A DNA stretch of 64,000 nucleotides, from NCBI GenBank assembly GCA_021234155.1, contig JAJEKV010000047.1, forward strand, positions 4,849,637 to 4,913,636, read 5' to 3'. This DNA is from Isoetes taiwanensis (taxonomy: Eukaryota > Streptophyta > Lycopodiopsida > Isoetales > Isoetaceae). The translations under genes and the position numbers were made by a program. Positions within the stretch are counted from its first letter, which is position 1; each line of letters opens with the position of its first letter. The notes below the pieces were generated by a model, which worked only from the letters and a program-made list of their open reading frames with translations, did no database searches and was not told where the DNA came from. This document shows positions 1-10,578 of this stretch, in pieces.

Positions 1-175
1 ATCGGACTATACGATGCAAGTGTTTGGACGATTTCTTTGGCCACAAGTAACATGTTGTGAACTTGACAATTGCCACATGACTTATTTCAACCATAAGCCC
101 TTATGCAGAAGGGATAATGCATTATTTGACTTCAGGGATATTATGAAGTATGTAGTACAGGAACCTAGCAAGGTG
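1..175. repeat. dispersed repeat, copy 1
   Basis: The first 130 or so bases recur almost unchanged at 21165-21294, and a shorter, more diverged copy lies at 4022-4143. No convincing protein is encoded. The copy at 21165 directly follows the tail of a LINE, so this may be a common insertion target or the edge of an unrecognised element. The window begins at its first base, so its left limit is unknown. Confidence 0.8.
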
Positions 176-1447
176 CCATGCTTTGTGTGCAGAATCTTTG
201 TAGTCTATCCATGTTGAATACATATTCAGTCATGGCCTATATATTCCACATTTTGTTGCAGTCCATGTAGAGAAACATGCCTGTATGTGAGACATGAGCT
301 AAGGTAGACAGCCACAAAGACATCAATTGCAAATACATGCGTCCAGGATGAGGCAACTGTGACAGTACCCTTGAGTACTCTTGGAGTACTGGTTTAAGTG
401 CAAGGATCTACTATATGTGGATTACGTCCTATGGGTTAAAGAAACTGAAGAGCTTCATTTATTCACTTCAAATTTTCACAACTCCCAGCTAGAGCCATTG
501 ATCATTCAAAGTAAGAAAATGGTTCAGAAGGTTTTTTCCCTCATTATGATAGAGGCAGATAGACAGTTTCAAGATTTTAAAGTTAGCCATGAAAGCCCTC
601 TGTCAAAGTGCTCCAGCTAGTACGTCCTTGGAGAAAACAAATATGGTAAGACGGCAAGAGAAGCAGCCGTCTTACCAGCACAACAGAAGAAGCAGTTGTA
701 GCAGAATTTGATAAACTAAGTTACTAAAAGCTATGTAAACATGTGCCTGATGAGTAAACCATCTCCACACACTAAGTTTCCAGTTCCTGCAGTTTCTTAA
801 GAGTTGTAGCAATTCTAAAATCAAATGAGTAAGTGCAATTTTGCTTCAACCAATTGTGAGTTGTTATACTTGGAGCAGCTAGGGGTTCCATAGCTAAACC
901 AAATACCTTGCAAGCTGATCGAAAGTTGGTGGTCTAGCACTGTTTTGTAGACTGTCTCTCTTTATACACGAGTGGAGTTCCTGGCTTGCAAACTGGCGGC
1001 ATTGCACAACAGAATGACCATTTACCTGATTCCTGACTCGCTCCTCCTCCTCGGAATGTGTCCATACCTTCGTTCAGGCCAAAGGCGGCTGCTGCTGGAA
1101 GATCTGTTGTGCAAATGCGGCTTTTCGGAGCCTGGCAATGCGAACTAGGGTCTTGGCTTGGCCGGAATGACCCAAGGAAACCCTAATTGCGAAAAGAAGA
1201 AAGGGTTAGGGTTTAAGGAAAGCCCTTATATAGGGTTAGGTTAACATTGGGTTTTGTCATTTGGCATGGGGTTTATAGTTGTATATGTTTATTAAACATG
1301 CACAACATACGAGGTTGCCCCCTAGGTGCAACCCTTTACGTCTCGCCCGTACTTGTCCTGATGACATGTACGTATGACGTGGTAGTATAATATACGTATT
1401 CTTATCGTATATTATGCTGGAACATCACAAAACCCTAAACTATGAAA
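176..1447. other. intergenic stretch, no gene seen
   Basis: Only short open frames without recognisable motifs occur. The part around 1140-1440 has the look of a plant 5' leader or LTR debris ('AACCCTAA'-type tracts, 'CCTTATATAGGG', a TATA-like short palindrome), similar in style to the LTR ends at 38.6 and 50.3 kb but not clearly homologous. I see no coding gene. Confidence 0.5.
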
Positions 1448-2078
1448 TCTATATATTCCACACTATGCATTCCATCGTTCCTACCCATTCCACATGTTAT
1501 AACTAATGTCAGACATTTCTAAAACCTAAACCCTTCACACTTGGCCCTCTATTACACCTACGAATACATTAAAAACATTTTTTCCCATCTACAAATTCTG
1601 TTACATCTACCTATTTCATGTTGACACTATTTGACATAAATATGATATGAATATTTACTTTAGTTGTTTATTTACAAGCTATACCCAAGTAGGCATTCTA
1701 TTTTGTTACATATTGCTTTGACTTCAAATATAACATATTTACTACCAACCAAAAATGTCACGCATTGTGTTTTAATATAATCCACAAGTACTAAAAAAAC
1801 GTTATTTATACAATGCTTTTATCTCATGCATGACCACCAACACATTAGACATTCCTAACATCTCCAAAGTGAGTCTTACATGCAACATCATCAATAACAC
1901 ACCCATTTGAATATGAACATCCACATGGTCCAAATTAGCGCCTCCATTCTACGCATGATACCAATCACATAAACAATTTAATTGATAACATTCTCTTGCA
2001 CATGCTAAGAATCTACTATTCTAAACACATCACACACGTCCTTGATTAATGCCCGCATCGTCGGGCACACGTTTCTAG
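1448..2078 (+). mobile_element. probable non-autonomous Helitron
   Basis: The 3' end shows the classic Helitron signature: a hairpin (TGCCCG, six-base loop, CGGGCA, 2050-2067) followed eight bases later by CTAG (2075-2078) and then T. A plausible 5' terminus TCTATATATT starts at 1448 and is preceded by A, so the element would sit between A and T as Helitrons do. The interior of about 630 bp is AT-rich and has no coding capacity, so it would depend on a Rep/helicase supplied elsewhere. The 3' end is the stronger half of the evidence; the 5' boundary is inferred. Confidence 0.5.
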
Positions 2079-2351
2079 TAAGTATGGCTTTGATAGTCTC
2101 TAAGTGCAGATTGACCACTTTTCACATCTGAGCCATATGGTGGATTTGATTTTAGTCCCTTATTTGTGCCATCTTGATGCAATATTTTTTAGCAGAAAAT
2201 ATAGCGCGTTTTGAGTTGTGATAATTTACGAAATTCCGATGAAAGTAGCCGTAAAGATCAAGATAAATAAAAAAGATAAATAAAATAATAGCCCTTAGGG
2301 ATGGCAGTAGAAGAAGATAGATCTGAAACAAGATCAGCCATAAAGTGGCTA
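2079..2351. other. short spacer downstream of the terpene synthase-like gene
   Basis: This lies 3' of the minus-strand gene and probably contains its 3' untranslated region. AT-rich stretches at 2200-2300 could hold polyadenylation signals, but none stands out. No gene is seen. Confidence 0.4.
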
Positions 2352-3546
2352 CTAGATGCGACCAGCAACTATAGGTGGAGGACATCCTTCCTTGGATTCC
2401 ACATAGGGAGTGAAAACAGGTCTGTTGGTGACCGGAAAAGAGAGTGACATGACACCTTGGCGTTCCACTGGTGCAACCCAAGCAAAGCCATGGTACCGAC
2501 CAGTTCGCCAGCTCCATTCCAGATTACCTGCAACCAAATGCGCAATACCATTTAGTAACGCATCAACCTGGCAGTTGCCTTCCCACCTGCGCCAGATGCG
2601 CTCTTTCAATTGCATAAAAATTCGATCATTCTCCTCCATCATCTGCCCTGCTCTTATCATTCTCCTCCATCATCTGCCCTGCTCTTATCATGGCATCCTG
2701 CAAGCATAACCCTTCTTCGGTGGCAACAGTGCATATTATATTGTGGAAGTCCTTGTTCGTGTACTCAGCACAAAAGGATAGCACATCGATGGAAATTATC
2801 ATGCTCGTTGCAGCAGCATCAACAAACTGGATCATGTCATGATCTTCAAACATGTTCAAATCCAGCTGTAAAGCATACTCTACCAAATGGATTCCCAGCA
2901 CAAAATTTGTTACCATTTTCCTCTGGACAATGAGCTCATCCATAGTAGGCATTTTGCCATGCTCGCGCATATTGTTTTGGGATGATAGAGATGCAAACAT
3001 AGAGAGAGTCTCATCGGTGAATATGGCAGACTGTGTTGGCGTCATATCCTTCACAAGTGCACTAAAAGCTTCTTGAAAAGCATACAGGAGATTTCTGTCC
3101 CGAACTGGCATATTTTCCGCTACTGGGCACTTGTGATGGATAACGTCTATGTACTTTTGCAAAAGGCTGTTAGTGCTGCGTGAATTTGCACCATGGTGTT
3201 CCATGTCATCCAGGACAGAGTCCCACAAGGCAAACCAAGAAACAAAAGGAATTATGAGGCGTAGCCTACTTTCCACAGCATTTGGGAAAAGCATACAACA
3301 CAGCATCACCAAGTTTTGTTCTAGAATCCACCTCCTGTCCTCCTCACTCTTTGGGTTCATGACTTTGAGCGTCCAGGCTTCAAATCTTGGACGAATATGC
3401 TCGTACGCCTGGTGGATCTTCCATGGAGAGACACAGGAAAGCTTGGGAATGTAGATTTGCTTCAGATCCGTTGCAAATGCAAACGCTGGCTTGTTACTGG
3501 CTGAACTGGTTGTGGATACAACACTATATCTGCTACTAGAAGCCAT
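2352..3546 (-). pseudogene. microbial terpene synthase-like (MTPSL) gene, frameshifted
   Basis: The product resembles the class I terpene synthase fold of microbial-type synthases found in non-seed plants, which ionise prenyl diphosphates to terpenes. The ATG at 3546 opens a frame of 306 codons. The first metal-binding motif is DDMEH (residues 113-117, within LWDSVLDDMEHHG). The second (NSE/DTE-type) region reads IDVLSFCAE (residues 253-261), where the usual leading N or D is isoleucine. The C-terminal part, with GNLEWSWRTGRYHG, lies in another frame (2352-2660). The break comes from a 31-bp direct duplication at 2625-2686, so the first frame ends after ten foreign residues. Without the duplication the length would be about 390 residues, normal for the family. 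No intron is evident. The protein is either inactive or the duplication is an assembly fault. The assignment rests on motif pattern and length, not a search. Confidence 0.75.
2625..2686. repeat. 31-bp tandem duplication inside the terpene synthase-like gene
   Basis: The unit at 2625-2655 is repeated exactly at 2656-2686. Thirty-one is not a multiple of three, so the duplication shifts the reading frame, and both frames consequently encode the same MIRAGQMMEEND segment. The perfect identity indicates a recent event or an assembly artefact. Confidence 0.95.
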
Positions 3547-3728
3547 AGTTCAGAATCAAGCAACAACCCCCCCTCTGCAACAAAATGGAACGACGTTTGG
3601 GTTCCCTTTATCAAGGTACAGTCATCAATATTGGGCGACCAGGTTGGCCCTAAATTCCAAGCATTTCCGACCCTCTTCTGCTCGGCTTTCTCTTGGCAGG
3701 CCCGGTGGGTCAGCCCAACTATCGTACA

Positions 3729-4000
3729 GCTTTGGAATTTAGGGGTACAGTAAAAACAGTGGCAGTAAAACAGAGCTTCTTTTATTTCCTGCTTTGGAAT
3801 TTAGGTGTACAGCAAAACAGTGGCAGTAAAACAGAGCTTCTGTGGCTTTCCATCTCTAAACGTCTCTAAACGTGGCATCATATTGGACCTAGGTTGGTTC
3901 TTCGTCATTATCATGTGGCTTTCCAGTCTCTAGACATGGACATCATATTGGACCTAGGTTTGGTTCTTGGTCATTATCATGTGGCTTTCCGTCTCTAAAC
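3729..4000. repeat. two short tandem repeats in the upstream region of the terpene synthase-like gene
   Basis: Two approximately 60-bp units (from about 3729 and 3790, each with TTTGGAATTTAGG and CAGTGGCAGTAAAACAGAG) are followed by two approximately 75-bp units (from about 3842 and 3915, each with TCATATTGGACCTAGGTT and CATTATCATGTGGCTTTCC). They lie 180-450 bp upstream of the gene's ATG, where its promoter should be. No clear TATA box could be assigned. Confidence 0.75.
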
Positions 4001-4021
4001 GATGCGAGTGAAGAACAAAAC

Positions 4022-4143
4022 TAGTTTGGACGATTTCTTTCGCCACAAATAACATGTTGTGAACGTGATAACCATGACTTATTTCAACCATAGGGATAAT
4101 GCATTATTTGACCACAAACATGAATGCTTGAAACTAAATATCT
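4022..4143. repeat. dispersed repeat, diverged copy 2
   Basis: This is a shortened and mutated copy of the sequence at 1-130 and 21165-21333. It shares GGACGATTTCTTT, AACATGTTGTGAAC and the block ending in CATGAATGCTTGAAACTAAA. The small internal deletions relative to the other two copies show it is the oldest of the three. Confidence 0.8.
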
Positions 4144-4520
4144 ACCATGGAGCCGATGAGAGATTTTATCTTATTTGTTAAAGACAAAGGCAATGCGTGC
4201 ACTCTATATCACATCAAAGATCATCTTTGATAGCCCTTGTGATAAATGAGAGGTTGAATAAAGGTTTGTTTTTCAACCCTTCGATGGGGGTATTATATAG
4301 TCTGTACTATTCAAAAGCCCTATGCAATCAGAAGTTGCCACTGACTTTGAAACATAAATACTGACAAAACCCAAGGCACTAAAGCATTGGGTTACAAAAT
4401 GAAAGGCTTGTGCGTAAATCTTCACTGAAGGGATAGATATTTATTAAAGTGATAAGAAAGGCTATCATGCGGTGCATTTATTGGCTCCCGATTATGGGTT
4501 GGATTTTAGTGGGGTATTGG
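4144..4520. other. intergenic stretch, nothing recognised
   Basis: AT-rich sequence with only short frames. I see no gene, repeat structure or RNA signal here. Confidence 0.4.
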
Positions 4521-4740
4521 ACTCATAGATTGGCTTCTATTTTGCAAGTTGAATACAAAAAATGGGTATTCGACTCATAGATTCGCATGTAAATTACGTA
4601 AGTCGAATACGCCCAAAAAATATTGTGTGAGTTGAATACACCTCCAAAGTAAAAAAATGATAAAAGGCGGGTTCGAACTCGTGCAAGGAGGTTGAAAACC
4701 GAACGACCAACCATCTGCACTACACAACGTTATTGCAATA
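4521..4740 (-). mobile_element. possible tRNA-derived SINE
   Basis: Read on the minus strand, 4740-4672 looks like a decayed tRNA: a GTAGTGCAGATGGTTGGTC stretch resembles a pol III A box, and GAGTTCGAACCCGC matches the B box/T-arm about 35 bases further on. The remaining 150 bases are AT-rich and contain repeated GTATTCGACT-type words, and the end near 4550 is T-rich on the plus strand. No tRNA acceptor stem can be formed, so this is not a functional tRNA gene. The SINE reading is likely but unproven; a related GTATTCGACTC word recurs near 15965. Confidence 0.45.
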
Positions 4741-4835
4741 GAGTTTATTCTCATAAAGCAGAGTTTCATTAAAGTTGGAATTCTGAAGACAAGTTGGAAT
4801 AATTTTTATATAGTATACCTTGGAGGGTTATGTAT

Positions 4836-5112
4836 ACCTCAATACTTATAGTATGGTTATGTGTATTACAAAAGGTTATGTATACCTGTTGCATACTATG
4901 GTTATGTGTATTACAAAAGGTTATGTATACCTGATAACAATAAGATTACAATAAGATAACAATAAGAGTACAACCAGATTACAATAAGATAACAAGTACT
5001 ATTATTTTACTATTACTTATATTACGGTTATGTGTATTACAAAAGGTTATGTGTACCTGTTGTATACTAACACAACCAGATTACAATAAGATAACAAGTA
5101 ATATTATTCTTC
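4836..5112. repeat. AT-rich tandem and interspersed repeats
   Basis: The words GGTTATGTGTATTACAAAAG (three times) and ATTACAATAAGATAAC (three or more times) alternate here, giving a degenerate tandem array. It has no coding potential. It looks like a minisatellite that grew by slippage or unequal exchange. Confidence 0.85.
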
Positions 5113-5412
5113 TACTATTACTCCGAATGATCGGAACTAGCGTATAGGCCCGAGATCCTTTCGATCATGAACATTTGATACTCCCTATTCCAATGGGAGA
5201 TGGATGATAACATCGACGGGATCGGGATAATGGCGAGGATTGAGAGCAACATGGTGAGCAGGTCTTCAAGCGGTATATCTCGCTCGCGGCAAGACCGCTT
5301 TTGAAGTCCTCATGATTCATCTTGCAAGTGATAGAATCACGTTCAAGACCAGAATAAGTCATAGCTAGGCGGAGGCCAATGTTGTCGCGACTCGGCAATT
5401 TGATGTATATTT

Positions 5413-5490
5413 ATACCCACCAAAATTATTGATGGTATACCCACCAAAATTATTGATGGTATATACTCACCAAAATTATTGATAGTATAT
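5413..5490. repeat. three-unit minisatellite of about 27 bp
   Basis: The word CACCAAAATTATTGATGGTA (or a one-base variant) occurs three times in a row. No gene is associated with it. Confidence 0.85.
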
Positions 5491-5544
5491 ACATAGAAAT
5501 TATTGGATCATATACATGTATGGTACGTGATAAAGGCAATGAAC

Positions 5545-5623
5545 ACCAATAATTCACATCAATAATTTTACTTCACTATAAAAGCAGCTCCATCCGGTGG
5601 TAGAGCTCATTCATCTCCCATGG
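5545..5623 (+). promoter_or_regulatory. duplicated promoter-like block, copy A
   Basis: The block runs from CAATAATTCACATCAATAAT through a TATA-like CACTATAAAAGCAGCTCC to CATCTCCCATGG. The same arrangement recurs at 6173-6250. The spacing from the TATA-like sequence to the CATGG is about 45 bp. Both copies lead into different, short, non-homologous frames, so this may be a captured promoter or the termini of a small element. No long gene follows either copy. Confidence 0.45.
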
Positions 5624-6172
5624 CTTCCTTTGCCCGATCGTCCGTGAGAACATCCAATCCTTCGGGTGCTACCTTAGCTATAATGATCGTGGTGAATGCT
5701 ACGTAAATGGTATCAAACTTGATCCATGGCTGCAAAATCCAAAGCAGATGGTCTGCATGAGTGCTTGCAGGAAGCTCACTTTCGTGTTAAGGTCCACCTT
5801 TATTGGCTTCCCCGATCGGGGAGATCTTTGAGCTGAATAGCATCACGTGCTTTGATGTTGATGATGAGTGAATCAGATCCGCTAAGGATATAATAATGAC
5901 ATGAGTACCTATGAACTATGCAAGTCGTCTTTTATTTTCAATCACACCTATATTAGTCAAGCAAAGAATGACGAAAGTGAATCATCTATGATATGTATAC
6001 CGTTAAGGATATAATAATATAAGCACTTATGATTTTGTGTATCCATTAGGATATATATAATATAAGCATAGTGAATATTAGTTGATGTATAGAATCGAGT
6101 ACATGATAGAATCATACCCGCAATGAAAGTACATGATACTTGTATACGCTCAATGATGGGCTTCTGATCCAC
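5624..6172. other. spacer between the two promoter-like blocks
   Basis: Short frames only, none recognisable. The phrases ATGATAGAATCA and AAGCACTTATGATTTTGTGT belong to AT-rich interspersed repeats. I see no gene. Confidence 0.4.
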
Positions 6173-6250
6173 CCCAATAATTCACATCAATAATTTTACT
6201 TCACTATAAAACAGCTCCATTCGGGGCTAGAGGTCATTCGTCTCCCATGG
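6173..6250 (+). promoter_or_regulatory. duplicated promoter-like block, copy B
   Basis: This is a direct copy of 5545-5623 with a few substitutions and one deletion (CACTATAAAACAGCTCC instead of CACTATAAAAGCAGCTCC). Its distance from copy A is about 630 bp. That spacing would fit short terminal repeats of a small non-coding element, or a local duplication; I cannot decide which. Confidence 0.45.
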
Positions 6251-6640
6251 ATTATTTTCCTTCTTTCGTTTCACCACATCGAGGCGATCAAGTGCTCAAT
6301 GAGCCACTCGATCTTGTTGGTTGCCTAGATAGGCATCTTCTTCTTGATCCCTACCGCGAAGAAAAGCTTTGGGCCGAGATTCATTGCCTGCGTCAATTCG
6401 TGTTATGATCCATCGATATGGCTTCCCGAAGCATGAGCTATGAGATATCGGGGATCACTACTACGATCCCCGAAGATGATTGAATCAATTGCTCAACATA
6501 TAAGCACTTTCGACCATCTTATCTATGAATCATGTATGCATTTATATATTAAAGATGTAAGCAGTTATATATGATCACAAATATAGTAATGTTATGTATT
6601 AAGATGAAAGATATGTATTACAAGTACAAGATCTCATGTA
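6251..6640. other. intergenic stretch, nothing recognised
   Basis: AT-rich with no convincing frame. It separates the promoter-like blocks from the decayed transposon to the right. Confidence 0.4.
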
Positions 6641-9291
6641 TTAAGATGAACAATGTGCTATGTCTTTCCACATGTCTACAATATATTTCGGAATTTGGAT
6701 TGTTTTCGGCCTCTTGCCATTGGCATCCCAAGCATAATGAATGGCATCTAAATTTTCGTACCTTGAAGGATCGGAAGGATTAGGCCGCCAACGCTTAGTC
6801 AAGGGTCTTTGTAGTCCCTCCAAAGAGGCTTCCACCACGATACAAAAATATGTCCAAAATATGTAGATTCCGGATCAAGAACAAAGCATTCTCCTCTGCA
6901 TATCCTAACCAAGTGGCAGTGTTATCATCTCCAGGTCTGACTAGAACAAACATACCCTTTGTCACATGTACGTGAGGATCAAACTCTTCAAGAGGCAACA
7001 CTGGACGGCCATCTGACGGGCCACAATAAGATGGTAAAGGTCGTGTGACCAATGCAGATACGTCGACCTCTGGAACAAATGCTGTTTGTTCTAGAGGAAC
7101 TTGTCTTGTTTGTGGCCAAAATGCATCATTTTGAGGACGTCCTGGAGCAACATCCTCCAAAGAGATAAGAAGCTGGCTCCAATACTCAACACTTGCCGTG
7201 TATTGCCTTGCAAACAAGCTAGTTTCTTGATTCTTACATATGTCCTTCCATAGGGAGATGTATTTGTTGATGCTATCCTTCAACCCCCGGAAGATCTTTC
7301 AATGTTGGTCTAGGAGGAATATTTTGTGGCACACCACTTGGTATCATTGGCTGACCATGTTCATCCTCTTTCCACATTCTAACTCCCGGAGAATCTGGCT
7401 GGAAGCCACTCTTTATGTGTAGGACGATTTTGTATTGCATAACAGGCCAATCTCCCGCCATCTTAAATTTGAAGAGCAATGGTTCAAGATGCCCAACTGG
7501 GCATTGGCCCTTATCGGGGATGAATCCCTTCACAAAATCCTTCCAATTTGGAACTTCATCAATAAAGTATGGAATTGGGGATTTTGCATTGCATTTGCTA
7601 AACAAGTAAAGTAGCTCGTAGTGTCAAAGCATCCCAGCTAACTCATCAAGGTTGAAAAATTTCCAAATAAAGCATCAATATCATCATGGGTGTGGCCGAC
7701 CATCATAAAGCCCACTTGGATCTCATCAAAGACCTTAAGCCAAGTCAAATAAGATAAGTATGAAAAGACATACCTATTTTTGTTTTGCCCCCGATGCATT
7801 ATCAAGTTGCAAATAGAGATTTGGGGAGAGGGTTGAACACCTCAGATTCGTTGTAGTTGAAGCATTTGGCAATACTTCCGCCATAGAAGCAAGTTTGTTC
7901 TTCAAAGGATTGGTATCCTTGATCGCTTGCATCCATTTGCAATCTGCAGCTTACTTCCACATAAGTCACCTATCTTGTCCTCTTGTACCAATTCCAAGTT
8001 ATGCAATATTCTAGAAAGTGAACCAATGTGGAAGTTTGAATCATCTTTCCATAAATCAAGTGAGAAATGACCATATGCACGACCACCATGCCCATGAGTT
8101 AAAGCTCCTATCAAACTGCTCTTCAAGCGATCACCTCTCCATACAGATTTTGCTAGATGATGACTTCTAGGCACTAAAGTCTTAACCTGATCCATCTTAT
8201 CATGTATTATACATAGATGATTTTCAGGAGACCGTTGTGACAATGCTCTCCAATGCCAATATTGACTTCTGCAAGAGCGTTGCTCTAGCATATGAGACCG
8301 ACGTTGAATTGCAAGATTTCGTCTCTCTCTTGTATCTTTTGTTTTTCCCGCTTTCTGCTTAATTACGACGCAGATGTTGCATTTAGAGAAGGCTGTATTT
8401 TTTGCAATGCTAACATCTGGAAATTCTCTTTTCCATATACTATAGAAAGAGTTCAAGGCTACAGTTGTTCCTGTAAGCTCTTCAACGACTGCACCAACTT
8501 CTTTCTTTATGTATAAGCTTCTTATTAAGAATGGAAGGAAGCTTCCGTACATTTTCTCTTACATCATCTCTACCTCTTTTGCTCCTATGGGGAATACTTT
8601 CAGCATTCTCCTGAATGAATCTGTCTAGCACACATTCGGTGGCCAGTGTAGAAGATCTAGGCTTCTTAGAGCCAGTATTGCCATGTTCAGCTATCTTTGC
8701 ACCTGCTTCAAATCTGTTTCTCCAATTGTAAAATGTTGACTGACTGATACCTAAAGCCATGCGCCACCCAAATGCATGTAATTCCATCCCCTTGAGCACT
8801 ATCCCCCTCTCCTCCTTCTCCTGTGTAAGTCACACTCAGCACGTCAAAAAAATACGTAACCCTTGCATTGTATGGTTGAGATAAAAATTCTTTTCTTAAT
8901 TCACATACTTGATGCTTGGTAAGTTTCTTGTTGCAAGTATTTTTGCAGCAGCTAGACTTCATGAACTTATTGATTGAAGTTGTGGAGCATAGCCTTTCCT
9001 CTTTGCTCTTTCCCTTGGGCTGTCTTGGAATCCTATGTGTGTAAGTATACTTCCTTTTTCGTTTGAATTGAGCCTGAATGTTGTCCTCAAATGATTCTAT
9101 TTCCATATCCTCATTTTCTTTAGATTCTCGAGCTTGCGTGATGTTGTGAGACAGCCCTTCCATCCCGCAAAGATCACATCGCTATTTTCCATTGTACAAG
9201 TGCATTTTTCGGCCGGCCTTTCGCACAAGCATGACATTTGAGATCCTCTCAGAATTAGTGCAGAAGGATCTTTTCCCACACAGAGCCCCAC
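6641..9291 (-). pseudogene. decayed DNA transposon ORF with VGHTHDDID motif
   Basis: Successive minus-strand frames form one broken protein. In order: a cysteine-rich piece KSSCCKNTCNKKLTKHQV with a basic leader (about 9160-8830); a helix-turn-helix-like GISQSTFYNWRNRFEAG (about 8740); FSKCNICVVIKQ (about 8390); HDKMDQVKTLVPRSHH (about 8190); VGHTHDDIDALFGNFS (about 7700-7650, in no long frame); GHLEPLLFKFKMAGDWPVMQY (7500-7440); and GMFVLVRPGDDNTATWLGYAE (about 6950-6890). This order and the CxxC...H..MD..K..PR...VGHTHxDID pattern are known to me from widespread transposase-like proteins of eukaryotes, though I cannot name the superfamily with certainty. At least five frame breaks show it is dead. 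Terminal inverted repeats were not found. Confidence 0.6.
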
Positions 9292-9855
9292 CTTTGAGTC
9301 TCCTAAAAATTCATCGCCAACAAAGATCCCGGGATCATCAAGACAATTATGGCCTCTCGTGATATTTACTTCGGGTCACATGCATGAAGAATGTGGCAAT
9401 GCTTATCCAAGAGATCGGGTTCTTGAGAAACTAGGTGGTGGTTCATCATCATCCGATGCTATCCCCGCGAGGAAAAAACGGTATGCGTAGATCCACCGTA
9501 GGATCAATTTCTTCATTCAGATCCGACATTAATCGCTTCTACGCATTCTACATTCGAGGTCGGTGATGGAGTAGCTAAATCAATGGCATGATATCTTATA
9601 TCCCCGCCGAGGCCATTCGATAAACGTGCCCACGCCTCTTCAATGTTGTCGCCGCGCCATCACATGGAATCGGAAGGATGTGTGTAGGCACCACGTTCTG
9701 TGAAACTTGTAATCGCTACGCTGAGTAAGCGCCAACATTCTTCCCATGGATGCAAGTTCTATTCACCAAGACACCCTTACCAACCACAAGATATTATCGA
9801 CAAGGTTCACCATATTCTCTCGGTGGCCGCCATCGCTTGTAGGAGGAGCGATCGA
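9292..9855 (-). pseudogene. degenerate duplicate of the neighbouring 9.86-10.2 kb coding fragment
   Basis: The stretch around 9603-9690 repeats, with many changes, the sequence at 9966-10055 (compare GAGGCCATTCGATAAACGTGCC with GAGGCCATTCGATGAATGTCC, and the following CACATGGAAT/CACACGGAAT). It is therefore an older tandem copy of the same coding fragment. No open frame survives. The remaining part, 9292-9560, shows nothing recognisable. Confidence 0.55.
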
Positions 9856-10203
9856 TTAATCGAAGTCCGATGATGTTGTGGAGGTACTACTAGGCAAGTT
9901 GGGGGTATCAGTATCAGACGTTTCTGATGACATAGTTGGGGCTCCTTCACAGTACTTCACTTGATTTCGAGGCCATTCGATGAATGTCCCCACGGGCCAA
10001 AGAATGTTATCCGCTCCCTCACACGGAATGGGAAGCACATGGGTGGGCACTATGGCTTCAAAGGGACCTCCACGCACCACATTGCGCCATGGAATGTTCC
10101 TGCCATGCAGATGGCCTCTATGCAATTCATGTCCCCTGGCAACTACCACATCCCCATCGACAAGGTTACGCAGGGGCCTTTTCCTGTGAGAATCAATACA
10201 CAT
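9856..10203 (-). CDS. coding fragment resembling the C-terminal part of a CACTA/En-Spm-type accessory protein
   Basis: The frame encodes 115 residues containing LHRGHLHGRNIPWRNVV, then LPIPCEGADNILWPVGTFIEWPRNQV, and a Ser/Thr/Asp-rich tail. A glycine/histidine patch followed by LPxPxxxA...AxGxFxxWP is what I associate with plant transposase-like proteins of the En/Spm group, so this is a probable transposon fragment. The start at 10203 is just the first methionine; a likely splice site or break lies upstream. A degenerate duplicate sits immediately to the left. Function beyond family resemblance is unknown. Confidence 0.4.
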   Translation of the reverse strand: MCIDSHRKRPLRNLVDGDVVVARGHELHRGHLHGRNIPWRNVVRGGPFEAIVPTHVLPIPCEGADNILWPVGTFIEWPRNQVKYCEGAPTMSSETSDTDTPNLPSSTSTTSSDFD

Positions 10204-10296
10204 ATATATATATACTTGTTAAGGACATGCAACCCTCGATGACATATACGTAGTAAAAATAGCGCGAAAATGCGAAAGAAATTATACGACATGAGA

Positions 10297-10578
10297 CAAA
10301 TGGCGCAGCTGCTCCATTTACGAAATGGCGCAGTCGCGCCATTTACCTTTAAATGGCGCAGCTGCGCCATTTACCTGTCAATGGGCCATTTTCGTTGAAA
10401 TGGAGCAACAAGCGCCATTTTCATTGAATGGAGAAGTGCGTTATTTTTCCTTGAAATGGAGCGCTGCTATTTTTTTAAATGGCGCACCAAGAAAATGGCG
10501 CACTGCTCCATTTAAAGGAAAATGGCGCAGCTGCTCCATTTCAAGGAAAATGCCCCATTGACAGGTAAATGGCATCTT
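10297..10578. repeat. palindrome cluster 1
   Basis: At least two complete 22-bp palindromes are present: 10351-10372 is perfect (AAATGGCGCAG followed by its own reverse complement), and 10323-10344 is near-perfect. Several half-sites and imperfect sites (GGCGCAGCTGCTCCATTT and variants) follow to 10578. The stretch 10358-10440 is also roughly the reverse complement of 10490-10578, so the cluster as a whole can fold back. The same sites recur in clusters at 11.7-12.0, 13.66-13.74 and 15.4-15.6 kb, around and inside the next gene. Confidence 0.9.

Noticed and set aside
2410-2933. Plus-strand frames of about 100 codons
   Set aside because: They are antisense to the terpene synthase-like gene.
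4672-4740. tRNA gene on the minus strand
   Set aside because: A- and B-box-like words are present, but no acceptor stem or proper anticodon arm forms. Better treated as a SINE head.
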